A stretch of DNA of 7,399 nucleotides. Source: Bacillota bacterium. GTDB lineage: Bacteria > Bacillota > Clostridia > Oscillospirales > Oscillospiraceae. The notes beneath the pieces are model-generated. The model saw only the letters and a program-made list of their open reading frames with translations. It was not told where the DNA came from and made no database searches. Below are positions 1 to 4,713 of this stretch, piece after piece; within the stretch, counting starts at the first letter, position 1; each line of letters begins with the position of its first letter. Where the stretch lies: the NCBI GenBank assembly GCA_029268085.1, contig JAJUHD010000130.1:1-7399 (forward strand). The letters are read 5' to 3'. The translations under genes were made by a program, and so were the position numbers.

Positions 1-1
1 A

Positions 2-784
2 TCACAGGTGGATATGCCCGTGCGGTATGCCGGGCTTATAGGAAGCTCCCGTATCTCCCTGAAGGCAGAAGGGAAGCTCGAGTCCGTTAGCTTCGAGAAG
101 CTCCTTATCCGTGAGTATCTCGCGCGTATCGCCGTCCGCGATTATCCTGCCGCCGGACATCAGTATCACGCGGTTGCAGGTTTCGAGCACCATGTCCAGG
201 TCGTGCGAGGCGATTATCTTGATGTGGTCAAGGCTGTTCAGTATGTTTATGAGCCTGCGCCTGTTGCGCGGATCCAGCGCGATGGTAGGCTCGTCCATCA
301 GGATAACGTCCGGCGTCATTGCGAGTATGGTCGCTATCGCGGCGAGCTTTTTTTCGCCCCCAGACATTTTGTAAGGCTGCTTGTTTTTTAGATAGTCAAT
401 GCCAATGAGATTAAGCGCTCGCTGAACCCTTTCTTCAACTTGGTCAGCGTCAAGTCCGTAGTTTCTGGGTGCAAAGGCGATATCTTCGTAGACTGTGGGC
501 ATAAATAGCTGGTTCTCGGAATCCTGAAAGACATAGCCGATCTTTTCACGGACGCGCGGAAGGGTCTTCTTCGTAATCTTGATTTCTCCGATTGTGACTT
601 CGCCGGTGAATTCCATTTCAAGCCCGACAAGTATGCGAAGCAGGGTAGACTTGCCGACACCGTTAGCCCCGATAAGACCGATTGCGTCGTCGTGACCCGC
701 GGAAAAGCTTATATTGTGGAGTATTTCAGTATTTCTATCGTAGGAAAAGGAAACGTTGTTGCAGATGATATGGTGATGGCTCAT
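2..784 (-). CDS. cbiO: Cobalt/nickel ECF transporter ATP-binding protein CbiO
   Basis: This is the ATPase that powers a group I ECF (CbiMNQO-type) Co2+/Ni2+ importer on the cytoplasmic face of the membrane. It is complete at 260 aa, near the usual size, with its TGA at the window edge. Visible ABC motifs in order: Walker A GANGVGKST (39-47), Q-loop Gln87 in YVFQDSENQLF, signature MSGGEKK (140-146), Walker B VILMDEP (160-166) with catalytic Glu165, D-loop ALDP (169-172) and switch His194 in ASHD. The FQDSENQLF stretch is typical of EcfA/CbiO proteins. The ATG at 784-782 has an AAAGGAG site 8 bases upstream. It follows cbiQ by 18 bases and is the last gene of the cbiM-cbiQ-cbiO operon. Both termini are histidine-rich (MSHHH at the start, HGHIHL at the end); metal binding there is only inference. 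Metal specificity cannot be read from the ATPase. Confidence 0.94.
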   Translation of the reverse strand: MSHHHIICNNVSFSYDRNTEILHNISFSAGHDDAIGLIGANGVGKSTLLRILVGLEMEFTGEVTIGEIKITKKTLPRVREKIGYVFQDSENQLFMPTVYEDIAFAPRNYGLDADQVEERVQRALNLIGIDYLKNKQPYKMSGGEKKLAAIATILAMTPDVILMDEPTIALDPRNRRRLINILNSLDHIKIIASHDLDMVLETCNRVILMSGGRIIADGDTREILTDKELLEANGLELPFCLQGDTGASYKPGIPHGHIHL

Positions 785-802
785 AGCTGATGCTCCTTTA
801 TT

Positions 803-1606
803 TTATCGGACAAACAGATTGCCAATGAGAGTAGTAAGGCTCGTATATCGGAGAACGGCGAAAGCGGCGCCCCATGTGAATAAATACGCAAAATCCTGCC
901 AGCGGGCTTTCGGAAGCTGGCTGTGCCTGAAGTTTCCGTTGTAGCCGCGCAGCACCATACTGTCATATAGAGCGGTCGCGCGGTCAATGCTACGGAAGAT
1001 AAGCTGACCGATAAGCGAACCCCAGACCTTGTGATGGATACCTTTCTGAAAAGGCGCACGAAGCGAATACGCCTCAAAAATGTGATTGGCTTCGCTTAAA
1101 AGAACTGTTATATAGCGGTAGGTCAGGAGTATCTGTGTGACAAGGATTTCCGGTACATGCAGAAGGTTCAGCGCATAGCAGATGGCTTCGATCCGAGTCG
1201 TCGCTATAAGGAGATACGCGCCGAGAACGGTGAAAATGCCCTTTATAATGAGCGTCAACCCCGAGACCATGCCGTCCGTGACCGTCAGGCCGTATAGAAG
1301 AAATCGCGGTTCGCGGTCAAAGAACGGATTAAAAATTCCCATAAGAATCACGAGCGGCAGTATTATTCTCAGTTTCTTAATGCTGTGCCCGAATGATACT
1401 TCGGAAACGGAAAAGAGCGTAACGGGATAGACCACCATAGTGATCAATCCCGTTACGTTAAATTTGTTGAAGGAAACCGTAAACCATACATAGGCTACAG
1501 TGACTATGAGCTTTACTAAAGGGTGGACACGGTGGATCGGCGAATCCTTGCCTGCCAGCATGTCCATATAGTGGACTTCATATATTGCGTCCGAAATTTT
1601 CCCCAT
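803..1606 (-). CDS. cbiQ: Cobalt/nickel ECF transporter transmembrane protein CbiQ
   Basis: This is the EcfT-type transmembrane coupling subunit that links ATP hydrolysis by CbiO to the metal-binding CbiM. It is 267 aa, normal for the family. Hydrophobic segments lie at about residues 30-66, 80-95, 113-134, 153-170 and 240-265. The two cytoplasmic coupling motifs of the EcfT family appear as YSLRAP (179-184, Arg182) and MVLRGYNG (216-223, Arg219-Gly220), the Ala/Leu-Arg-x signatures that dock in the ATPase grooves. The N-terminal ESPIHRVHP-like stretch (DSPIHRVHPLVKL, 21-33) is also typical of CbiQ. The ATG at 1606-1604 directly abuts the TAA of cbiM with no spacer, and a GGAG site sits inside the end of cbiM. 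This suggests translational coupling and equal expression of the two. The stop is TAA at 805-803. Confidence 0.93.
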   Translation of the reverse strand: MGKISDAIYEVHYMDMLAGKDSPIHRVHPLVKLIVTVAYVWFTVSFNKFNVTGLITMVVYPVTLFSVSEVSFGHSIKKLRIILPLVILMGIFNPFFDREPRFLLYGLTVTDGMVSGLTLIIKGIFTVLGAYLLIATTRIEAICYALNLLHVPEILVTQILLTYRYITVLLSEANHIFEAYSLRAPFQKGIHHKVWGSLIGQLIFRSIDRATALYDSMVLRGYNGNFRHSQLPKARWQDFAYLFTWGAAFAVLRYTSLTTLIGNLFVR

Positions 1607-2605
1607 TTATGATTTCTCCGCTTTTTCTTTTTTTTCCTTTTTATAAATGCCGAATATTGCGGCAAGAAGTATGCACAAACCGGCAACCAGCCCGGAACCT
1701 ACCACGCCGGAGAAACTCGTTCCGGCGGCATTTTCGTTTCCAAACGAATAGTCGGGCAGAACAGCCGTCGTGTTCTGAACATTCGCAAGCGCGTCATGCA
1801 CTCCGCCGTCAGATTCAAGCTCCTCCGTTCCGGCAACGTTTCCGATGGACCACTCAAGCCCGTCGGGGTTGCTGGAAGCGATTAGAGAGAGCGCTCCGCC
1901 CATAACGACGACCACAACGCCGAGAATAACAAGAAGCTTTTTGAGAGAAAACTTGTTTTCCGTTGCCTGAGCGTCGAGAAGCTCGGGCCTTGTCTGAAAG
2001 ATGAACAGCAGTACAGCCGCCGTGATAAGACCCTCGACGGTACCTATGGCAAGGTGTATCGGCTGCATTGTAGCCGCAAATATGCCGAAGGGAAGCTCGG
2101 TAATGCCTGAAGCAGTGGTCTCAAGAACAACGCTGAAGGCGCCGAGCTGCAGACTCAAGATAGAGCCGATGATAGATGCCGCGATTAGCTTGCCCCTTGA
2201 CATACCGTTTTTTATAAAAGGTTTGTATATGCAGAAATATCCGAAGAAACAGGCATAAAAAGCCATATTCCAGATGTTGCAGCCAAGCGCCAGAATTCCG
2301 CCGTCTGCAAACAAAAGACACTGTATCAATAGTATAGCGATCATCGTAAGAAACGCGGCGTATGGACCCAATAGTGCGGCAAGCAGCATGCCGCCGCAGA
2401 AATGACCGCTTGAACCAGTTCCGGGAATAGTAAAGTTCAACATTTGAGCCGCGAAAACAAATGCGCCCATTACACCCATGACAGGAACCTTTTTAGGGCT
2501 GAAATCCTCTTTTACTTTTTTTACCGAATAAACAGCAGCCCCCGCACTTGCGGCGTACATTACGCCGCCTACCGCAGGCGAGAGCAGAGCGTCCGCCATA
2601 TGCAT
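1607..2605 (-). CDS. cbiM: CbiM metal-binding permease with fused C-terminal PDGLE (CbiN-like) domain
   Basis: This is the substrate-specific S-component of the Co2+/Ni2+ ECF importer, at 332 aa. The N-terminus MHMADALLSPAVGG matches one branch of the CbiM family. In the related NikM structure the metal is held by the N-terminal amine, His2 and an internal His; here those would be Met1, His2 and His68 in SSGHFCGG. Other CbiM blocks are DGGILALGCNIWNM (101-114) and HLAIGTVEGL (184-193). Residues about 1-205 carry the hydrophobic CbiM core. After that come a transmembrane helix (222-244), PDGLEWSI (247-254), an external loop and a last helix (299-320), ending in a Lys/Glu-rich tail. This extra part is a PDGLE domain, replacing a separate CbiN. 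The ATG at 2605-2603 has an AGGAG site 8 bases upstream; a second ATG at codon 3 would remove His2, so it is unlikely. First gene of the operon. Cobalt versus nickel is undecided. Confidence 0.93.
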   Translation of the reverse strand: MHMADALLSPAVGGVMYAASAGAAVYSVKKVKEDFSPKKVPVMGVMGAFVFAAQMLNFTIPGTGSSGHFCGGMLLAALLGPYAAFLTMIAILLIQCLLFADGGILALGCNIWNMAFYACFFGYFCIYKPFIKNGMSRGKLIAASIIGSILSLQLGAFSVVLETTASGITELPFGIFAATMQPIHLAIGTVEGLITAAVLLFIFQTRPELLDAQATENKFSLKKLLVILGVVVVVMGGALSLIASSNPDGLEWSIGNVAGTEELESDGGVHDALANVQNTTAVLPDYSFGNENAAGTSFSGVVGSGLVAGLCILLAAIFGIYKKEKKEKAEKS

Positions 2606-2917
2606 ATAATCTTCTCCTCAAAATATGTATTAATACTACTGGACTGGATAAAAAACGCTTATCATGAATTCCTAGACAAATATACCACATACATAAACAG
2701 ACGCAAGCCCTAGGGGGGGTTATTTATTAAAAAACATCACATTCCGTCAAAATATCGTGTTTACATAATATAGAATAGCACTCTTTCAGAATATGAAGAG
2801 GCGGGAGATGTAGATCAAACGGTAATGCAGTACGCTAAAGTCAAGAAACACATTGAAAACTTGTTGTGTCAGATTTGTTCATATTTTGAATAATTATTCG
2901 TTTCATCGTGTATCAAA

Positions 2918-2996
2918 TTGTGCCTTAATAGTATCAAAAAAAGTAGATTGTGCAAGATTACCCTTAATCTGGATTTATTTTGTGCTTTTGCACAAT
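2918..2996. repeat. Phased TTGTGC half-sites, one completing a perfect dyad
   Basis: Three copies of TTGTGC begin at 2918, 2948 and 2980, spaced 30 and 32 bases, about three helical turns each. The third forms a perfect inverted repeat with GCACAA (2990-2995) across a TTTT centre, giving a 16-bp operator-like dyad. The second (ATTGTGCAA, 2947-2955) is also a perfect 9-bp complement of TTGCACAAT (2988-2996), so as RNA or single strand it could compete for the same right arm. A separate 6-bp hairpin, AGATTA and TAATCT around CCCT (2955-2970), lies between them. Spacing on one helix face fits binding of a dimeric regulator upstream of the promoter at 2996. The regulator is unknown. The dyad resembles but does not match CRP, FNR or Rex sites. 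Confidence 0.5.
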
Positions 2997-3024
2997 TGAC
3001 ACAAAAAGGCAGCCGTGATACCCT
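2996..3024 (+). promoter_or_regulatory. Putative sigma-A-type promoter for the 72-aa gene
   Basis: A perfect -35 box TTGACA (2996-3001) is followed after 17 bases by TACCCT (3019-3024), a weak -10 match (3 of 6) preceded by a TGN extension (TGA at 3016-3018). The 16-bp TTGTGC/GCACAA dyad lies directly against the -35 box. That arrangement suits an activator, which would explain the poor -10, or a repressor. Transcription would begin near 3031 and leave a leader of about 155 bases before the ATG at 3188. The assignment rests on sequence match and position only. Confidence 0.42.
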
Positions 3025-3110
3025 TGCATTAGGTCAAGAAGTACAATCTTGGCTGTAGCTGGTCACAGATTTGTCCGGCGGTCTGCGAAACCGTTTAGGT
3101 TGCATTAGGT
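3008..3110 (+). repeat. Leader segment with 11-bp direct repeat and pairing potential
   Basis: TTGCATTAGGT occurs identically at 3024-3034 and 3100-3110, 76 bases apart, in what would be the 5' leader of the small gene. Between and around the copies there are short complementary arms: CAGCC (3010-3014) with GGCTG (3051-3055), CTTG (3023-3026) with CAAG (3035-3038), and AACC with GGTT near 3089-3101. These allow a folded leader RNA. No known riboswitch consensus was recognised. The repeat is directly seen; folding or a regulatory role is inference. Confidence 0.4.
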
Positions 3111-3174
3111 GATCCTGACGGCACTTGTCTTGCAGCTTGTTATACGGCAGAGGGACTTATTACTTAATTAATAT

Positions 3175-3180
3175 GGAGGT
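3175..3180 (+). promoter_or_regulatory. Ribosome binding site deciding the start of the 72-aa gene
   Basis: A full GGAGGT lies 7 bases before the ATG at 3188. The same frame stays open upstream to about 3125, but no Shine-Dalgarno sequence precedes that earlier start and the upstream residues look non-coding. This site therefore fixes the start at 3188. Confidence 0.88.
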
Positions 3181-3187
3181 CATTATT

Positions 3188-3406
3188 ATGGCATACACCA
3201 TGGATACAGTCGTAGGCGACATCCTCAACAACCCCGCAGCATGCGAAATTATGGATCAGATCATCCCCGGCACCACTAAGAACCCCATGATGAAGATGGC
3301 TAAGGGCTTCACACTCGGCAAGATCGCTAAGACCCCCGCTGCTAAGATCCCCGAAGCAAAGATCGTTGAGTTCATCGAAGCTTGCAACGCAAAGGGCATT
3401 GGCTAA
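3188..3406 (+). CDS. Small highly codon-optimised protein of unknown function (72 aa)
   Basis: I do not recognise a characterised function. The 72-aa product is soluble-looking, with no signal peptide or membrane segment. It begins MAYTMDTVVGDILNNPAAC, continues through a Pro/Gly-Met block (IIPGTTKNPMMKMAKGFTLG, about 25-44) and a Lys/Ala/Pro stretch, and ends in a helix-like EFIEACNAKGIG. The N-terminal part loosely recalls the DUF1858 fold (a 'T-x-G-ex-L' helix pair), and similar short modules occur at the ends of some clostridial enzymes; this is a memory-based impression, not a match. Two cysteines (Cys19 and Cys66) are present. Codon choice is strikingly biased: every Lys is AAG, Asn is always AAC, Pro is always CCC and Ile is mostly ATC. 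Neighbouring genes do not show this, so the gene is probably very highly expressed. GGAGGT precedes the ATG, and a strong terminator follows 91 bases after the stop, so it is a single-gene transcript. Confidence 0.88.
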   Translation: MAYTMDTVVGDILNNPAACEIMDQIIPGTTKNPMMKMAKGFTLGKIAKTPAAKIPEAKIVEFIEACNAKGIG

Positions 3407-3497
3407 GAAATAATTACGTAGTAAGTTTTCTGGTCGATGTGTCTCACCGTCAGGAGATATAAACGGCAATATCGGAAAGCTTAATTTCGTTTTTTGG

Positions 3498-3529
3498 CAG
3501 CGCGTCGGATTTTCCGGCGCGCTGTTTTT
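3498..3529 (+). terminator. Strong rho-independent terminator after the 72-aa gene
   Basis: Arm CAGCGCG (3498-3504) pairs with CGCGCTG (3518-3524). The stem continues inward through one G-T pair and CGGA/TCCG to a TTT loop, about 12 pairs in all, and is followed at once by TTTTT (3525-3529). It insulates the small gene from the DUF6512-type gene downstream. Read on the minus strand it is not followed by a T-run, so it acts in one direction only. Confidence 0.93.
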
Positions 3530-3631
3530 GTATCTCCAAAAATGAATAACTGCATATGCAACTGCGTCAAAATAAATGTAATTATACACAACAAGATATG
3601 CATAAATATTCAACGGATTATAAATTGTTTT

Positions 3632-3637
3632 GGAGGT
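3632..3637 (+). promoter_or_regulatory. Ribosome binding site deciding a GTG start
   Basis: GGAGGT lies 6 bases before GTG at 3644. The frame is open from 3494, but that upstream part would run through the terminator hairpin, lacks a ribosome binding site and encodes Cys/Asn/Ile-rich sequence unlike the family. The GTG start is therefore preferred. Confidence 0.85.
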
Positions 3638-3643
3638 AGTTCA

Positions 3644-4186
3644 GTGAAGCCCAAAAAATTGCAGACAGCAGGATTCGTTTTTACACTTATTATTGGATCG
3701 CTGCTTCATTTTGCCTATGAATGGTCGGGAGGGAATACAATTATAGGACTGTTCGGAGCGGTCAACGAAAGTGTATGGGAGCATCTTAAGCTGCTTTTTG
3801 TGCCGATGGTAGTTTTTGGTATTTTCGAGTATTTTGTGTATGGAAGGAAACAAATAAACTTTATTCCTGTACGCGTTCTATCGATCATTCTGGGGATGGT
3901 CTTAATCATATCAGCATTCTATACCTATTCAGGTATTATCGGAAAGAACTATTTTATTATTGATATTCTTATTTTTGTGGCTTCAGTGTATGCGGCATAT
4001 CGTTTCAGCTGCAAACTTTTGCAAACTAATAAATTTACTTCACCTATTTCCAAGATGCTCGGAATTTTTGGATTGATACTAATGATTGCCTGTTTTGCTA
4101 CATTTACATTCCGGCCTCCGCATATTGCGCTGTTTCGGGATCCTGATACGGGGAGTTTCGGAGCAACGATTTCCGTAATAAAGTAA
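3644..4186 (+). CDS. DUF6512-type integral membrane protein
   Basis: This is a 180-aa membrane protein of unknown biochemical function that I place in the DUF6512 family from its sequence pattern. About five hydrophobic segments are visible: residues 9-25, 48-66, 78-98, 103-121 and 138-156. The conserved-looking polar blocks are LLHFAYEWSG (20-29, His22, Glu26), NESVWEHLKLLF (41-52), FEYF (61-64), FYTYSGIIGKN (92-102) and FRPPHIALFRDPDTG (156-170). The repeated His/Glu residues at membrane borders could be functional, but no reaction is known to me. Start: GTG at 3644 with GGAGGT 6 bases upstream. The gene sits alone between the terminator at 3529 and the GntR promoter at 4232. Its own promoter is not obvious in the AT-rich 3530-3643. 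That stretch holds a TGCATATGCA palindrome (3551-3560) and several TATA-like runs without a good -35. Codon use is AT-rich compared with the genes on either side. Confidence 0.88.
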   Translation: MKPKKLQTAGFVFTLIIGSLLHFAYEWSGGNTIIGLFGAVNESVWEHLKLLFVPMVVFGIFEYFVYGRKQINFIPVRVLSIILGMVLIISAFYTYSGIIGKNYFIIDILIFVASVYAAYRFSCKLLQTNKFTSPISKMLGIFGLILMIACFATFTFRPPHIALFRDPDTGSFGATISVIK

Positions 4187-4226
4187 AATTTTAACCATAA
4201 GAGAAATTTGTAATTATTTTTTAAAA

Positions 4227-4249
4227 ATGTATTGACAAAACCAATACAT
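4227..4249. promoter_or_regulatory. Inverted repeat covering the -35 box of the GntR-ABC operon
   Basis: ATGTATTG (4227-4234) and CAATACAT (4242-4249) form a perfect 8-bp inverted repeat around a 7-base centre. The -35 box TTGACA (4232-4237) lies inside it. A protein bound here would block RNA polymerase. It differs in sequence from the dyad at 4268-4289, so it may serve a different regulator or a weaker site. Confidence 0.55.
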
Positions 4250-4260
4250 GAGTGTACTAT
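4232..4260 (+). promoter_or_regulatory. Sigma-A-type promoter of the GntR-ABC operon
   Basis: A perfect -35 TTGACA (4232-4237), a 17-base spacer and -10 TACTAT (4255-4260, 4 of 6) give a good vegetative promoter. The predicted transcription start, near 4267, falls at the edge of the operator dyad at 4268-4289. The leader to the TTG start at 4321 would be about 54 bases. Confidence 0.8.
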
Positions 4261-4289
4261 TGCCATAGTGTATTAGTAAACTAACACAC
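4251..4289. promoter_or_regulatory. Probable GntR (YtrA-type) operator and half-site
   Basis: An imperfect 22-bp dyad spans 4268-4289: GTGT, A, TTAGT on the left and ACTAA, C, ACAC on the right around a central AA, with one mismatched pair. It sits on the transcription start. A second copy of its left half, AGTGTACTA (4251-4259), overlaps the -10 box 16 bases upstream of AGTGTATTA (4267-4275). The position just before a GntR gene, with the half-site duplicated across the promoter, fits autorepression by the encoded regulator. Binding itself is inference. Confidence 0.62.
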
Positions 4290-4305
4290 AATTACAGTAC
4301 GAGTG

Positions 4306-4310
4306 AAAGG
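4306..4310 (+). promoter_or_regulatory. Weak ribosome binding site for the GntR gene
   Basis: AAAGG lies 10 bases before TTG at 4321. The upstream in-frame GTG at 4303 has no Shine-Dalgarno sequence before it. The weak site and TTG start would keep regulator translation low compared with the ABC genes, which have GGGGAGGT-class sites. Confidence 0.5.
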
Positions 4311-4320
4311 TAGTGATGAT

Positions 4321-4713
4321 TTGGCTTGGGAATTTTCCAATGACAAGCCCATTTATATGCAGGTTTCCGATCAGATCGTTTCCGGAATACTGACAGGAGC
4401 GTTTAAAATGGGCGAGAAGCTGCCCAGTGTGCGTGAATTCGCGGTGATCGCTGCCGTTAATCCCAACACAATCCAGAAGGCTCTTTCAGAGCTTGAAAGC
4501 GTGGGACTGATCGAAACCCAGCGCAATACGGGCAAGTATGTAACACAGGAGGGGAGTATTATAGAAATGGCAAGAAAGAAACGCGGCGAGCTGCTAGCTA
4601 TAGAATTTTTAAAGAACATGGCGGCTCTGGGCTACACCGGCGAGCAGACGATTCGTCTGCTGGAAGAAGCAAAGAATGGGGAGGTAACAGGCAATGAGCG
4701 AACAGACGCTTGA
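4321..4713 (+). CDS. GntR-family transcriptional regulator, YtrA subfamily
   Basis: This is a DNA-binding repressor, 130 aa from a TTG start at 4321. The choice rests on family resemblance: YtrA-type proteins commonly begin MxWxFxxDxPIYxQ, and translation from here gives MAWEFSNDKPIYMQ. The GTG at 4303 would add six residues. The winged helix-turn-helix occupies about 8-76, with the GntR hallmarks GEKLPSVREFA (31-41), NPNTIQKALSELESVGLIE (47-65) and the wing QRNTGKYV (67-74). The short C-terminal helical part (about 82-118) is the dimerisation tail that sets YtrA apart from larger GntR classes; there is no ligand-binding FadR or UTRA domain. The gene overlaps the ABC ATPase gene by 20 bases. 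Members of this subfamily usually repress their own ABC transporter operon, and the promoter dyads here fit that. The inducer is unknown; cell-wall-active antibiotics are a known trigger for related systems. Confidence 0.9.
   Translation: MAWEFSNDKPIYMQVSDQIVSGILTGAFKMGEKLPSVREFAVIAAVNPNTIQKALSELESVGLIETQRNTGKYVTQEGSIIEMARKKRGELLAIEFLKNMAALGYTGEQTIRLLEEAKNGEVTGNERTDA

Larger units (their letters stand above)
2606..3187. other. Divergent intergenic region without a gene, rich in short repeats
   Basis: This 582-base AT-rich region separates cbiM (minus) from the small gene at 3188 (plus). I see no credible coding sequence on either strand. It must hold the cbi promoter, but none is convincing: a minus-strand TTGACG at 2750-2745 is followed 17 bases later only by ATAAAT. 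No cobalamin riboswitch box or NikR-type dyad was recognised upstream of cbiM. What can be seen: a G7 run next to the palindrome CCCTAGGG (2708-2719), a perfect 12-bp palindrome GAATAATTATTC (2888-2899), direct repeats GTATCAAA (2910-2917 and 2931-2938), CCTTAAT (2923-2929 and 2962-2968), phased TTGTGC copies (2918, 2948, 2980) and TTGCATTAGGT (3024-3034 and 3100-3110). The elements near 2947-3034 are listed separately. Confidence 0.7.

Noticed and set aside
8..391. Open frames on the strand opposite cbiO
   Set aside because: They lie entirely within the well-supported ATPase gene and lack ribosome binding sites and family features. The same applies to the frames opposite or out of phase with the other genes.
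2722..2750. Minus-strand promoter TTGACG-17-ATAAAT for cbiM
   Set aside because: The -10 matches only 3 of 6 and other AT-rich candidates are as good, so it was noted in the intergenic entry but not called.
2888..2899. Fur/PerR-type box at GAATAATTATTC
   Set aside because: It is an even 12-bp palindrome, while Fur-family boxes have a 7-1-7 layout. It may be chance in AT-rich DNA.
2980..2995. Rex, CRP or FNR binding site
   Set aside because: The half-sites and spacing (TTGTGC, 4 bases, GCACAA) do not match the known consensus of any of these.
2606..3000. Cobalamin or NiCo riboswitch upstream of cbiM
   Set aside because: No B12-box-like or other conserved core was seen on the minus strand by eye. 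A covariance search would decide.
3125..3187. Extended N-terminus for the 72-aa protein starting at 3125
   Set aside because: No ribosome binding site precedes it, the residues look non-coding, and GGAGGT sits exactly 7 bases before the ATG at 3188.
3494..3643. Longer version of the DUF6512-type gene starting at 3494
   Set aside because: It would be translated through the terminator hairpin, and its extra residues do not resemble the family. GTG at 3644 has a strong site.
4303..4320. GTG start at 4303 for the GntR gene
   Set aside because: No Shine-Dalgarno sequence upstream, and the family N-terminus begins at the TTG at 4321. It cannot be fully excluded.
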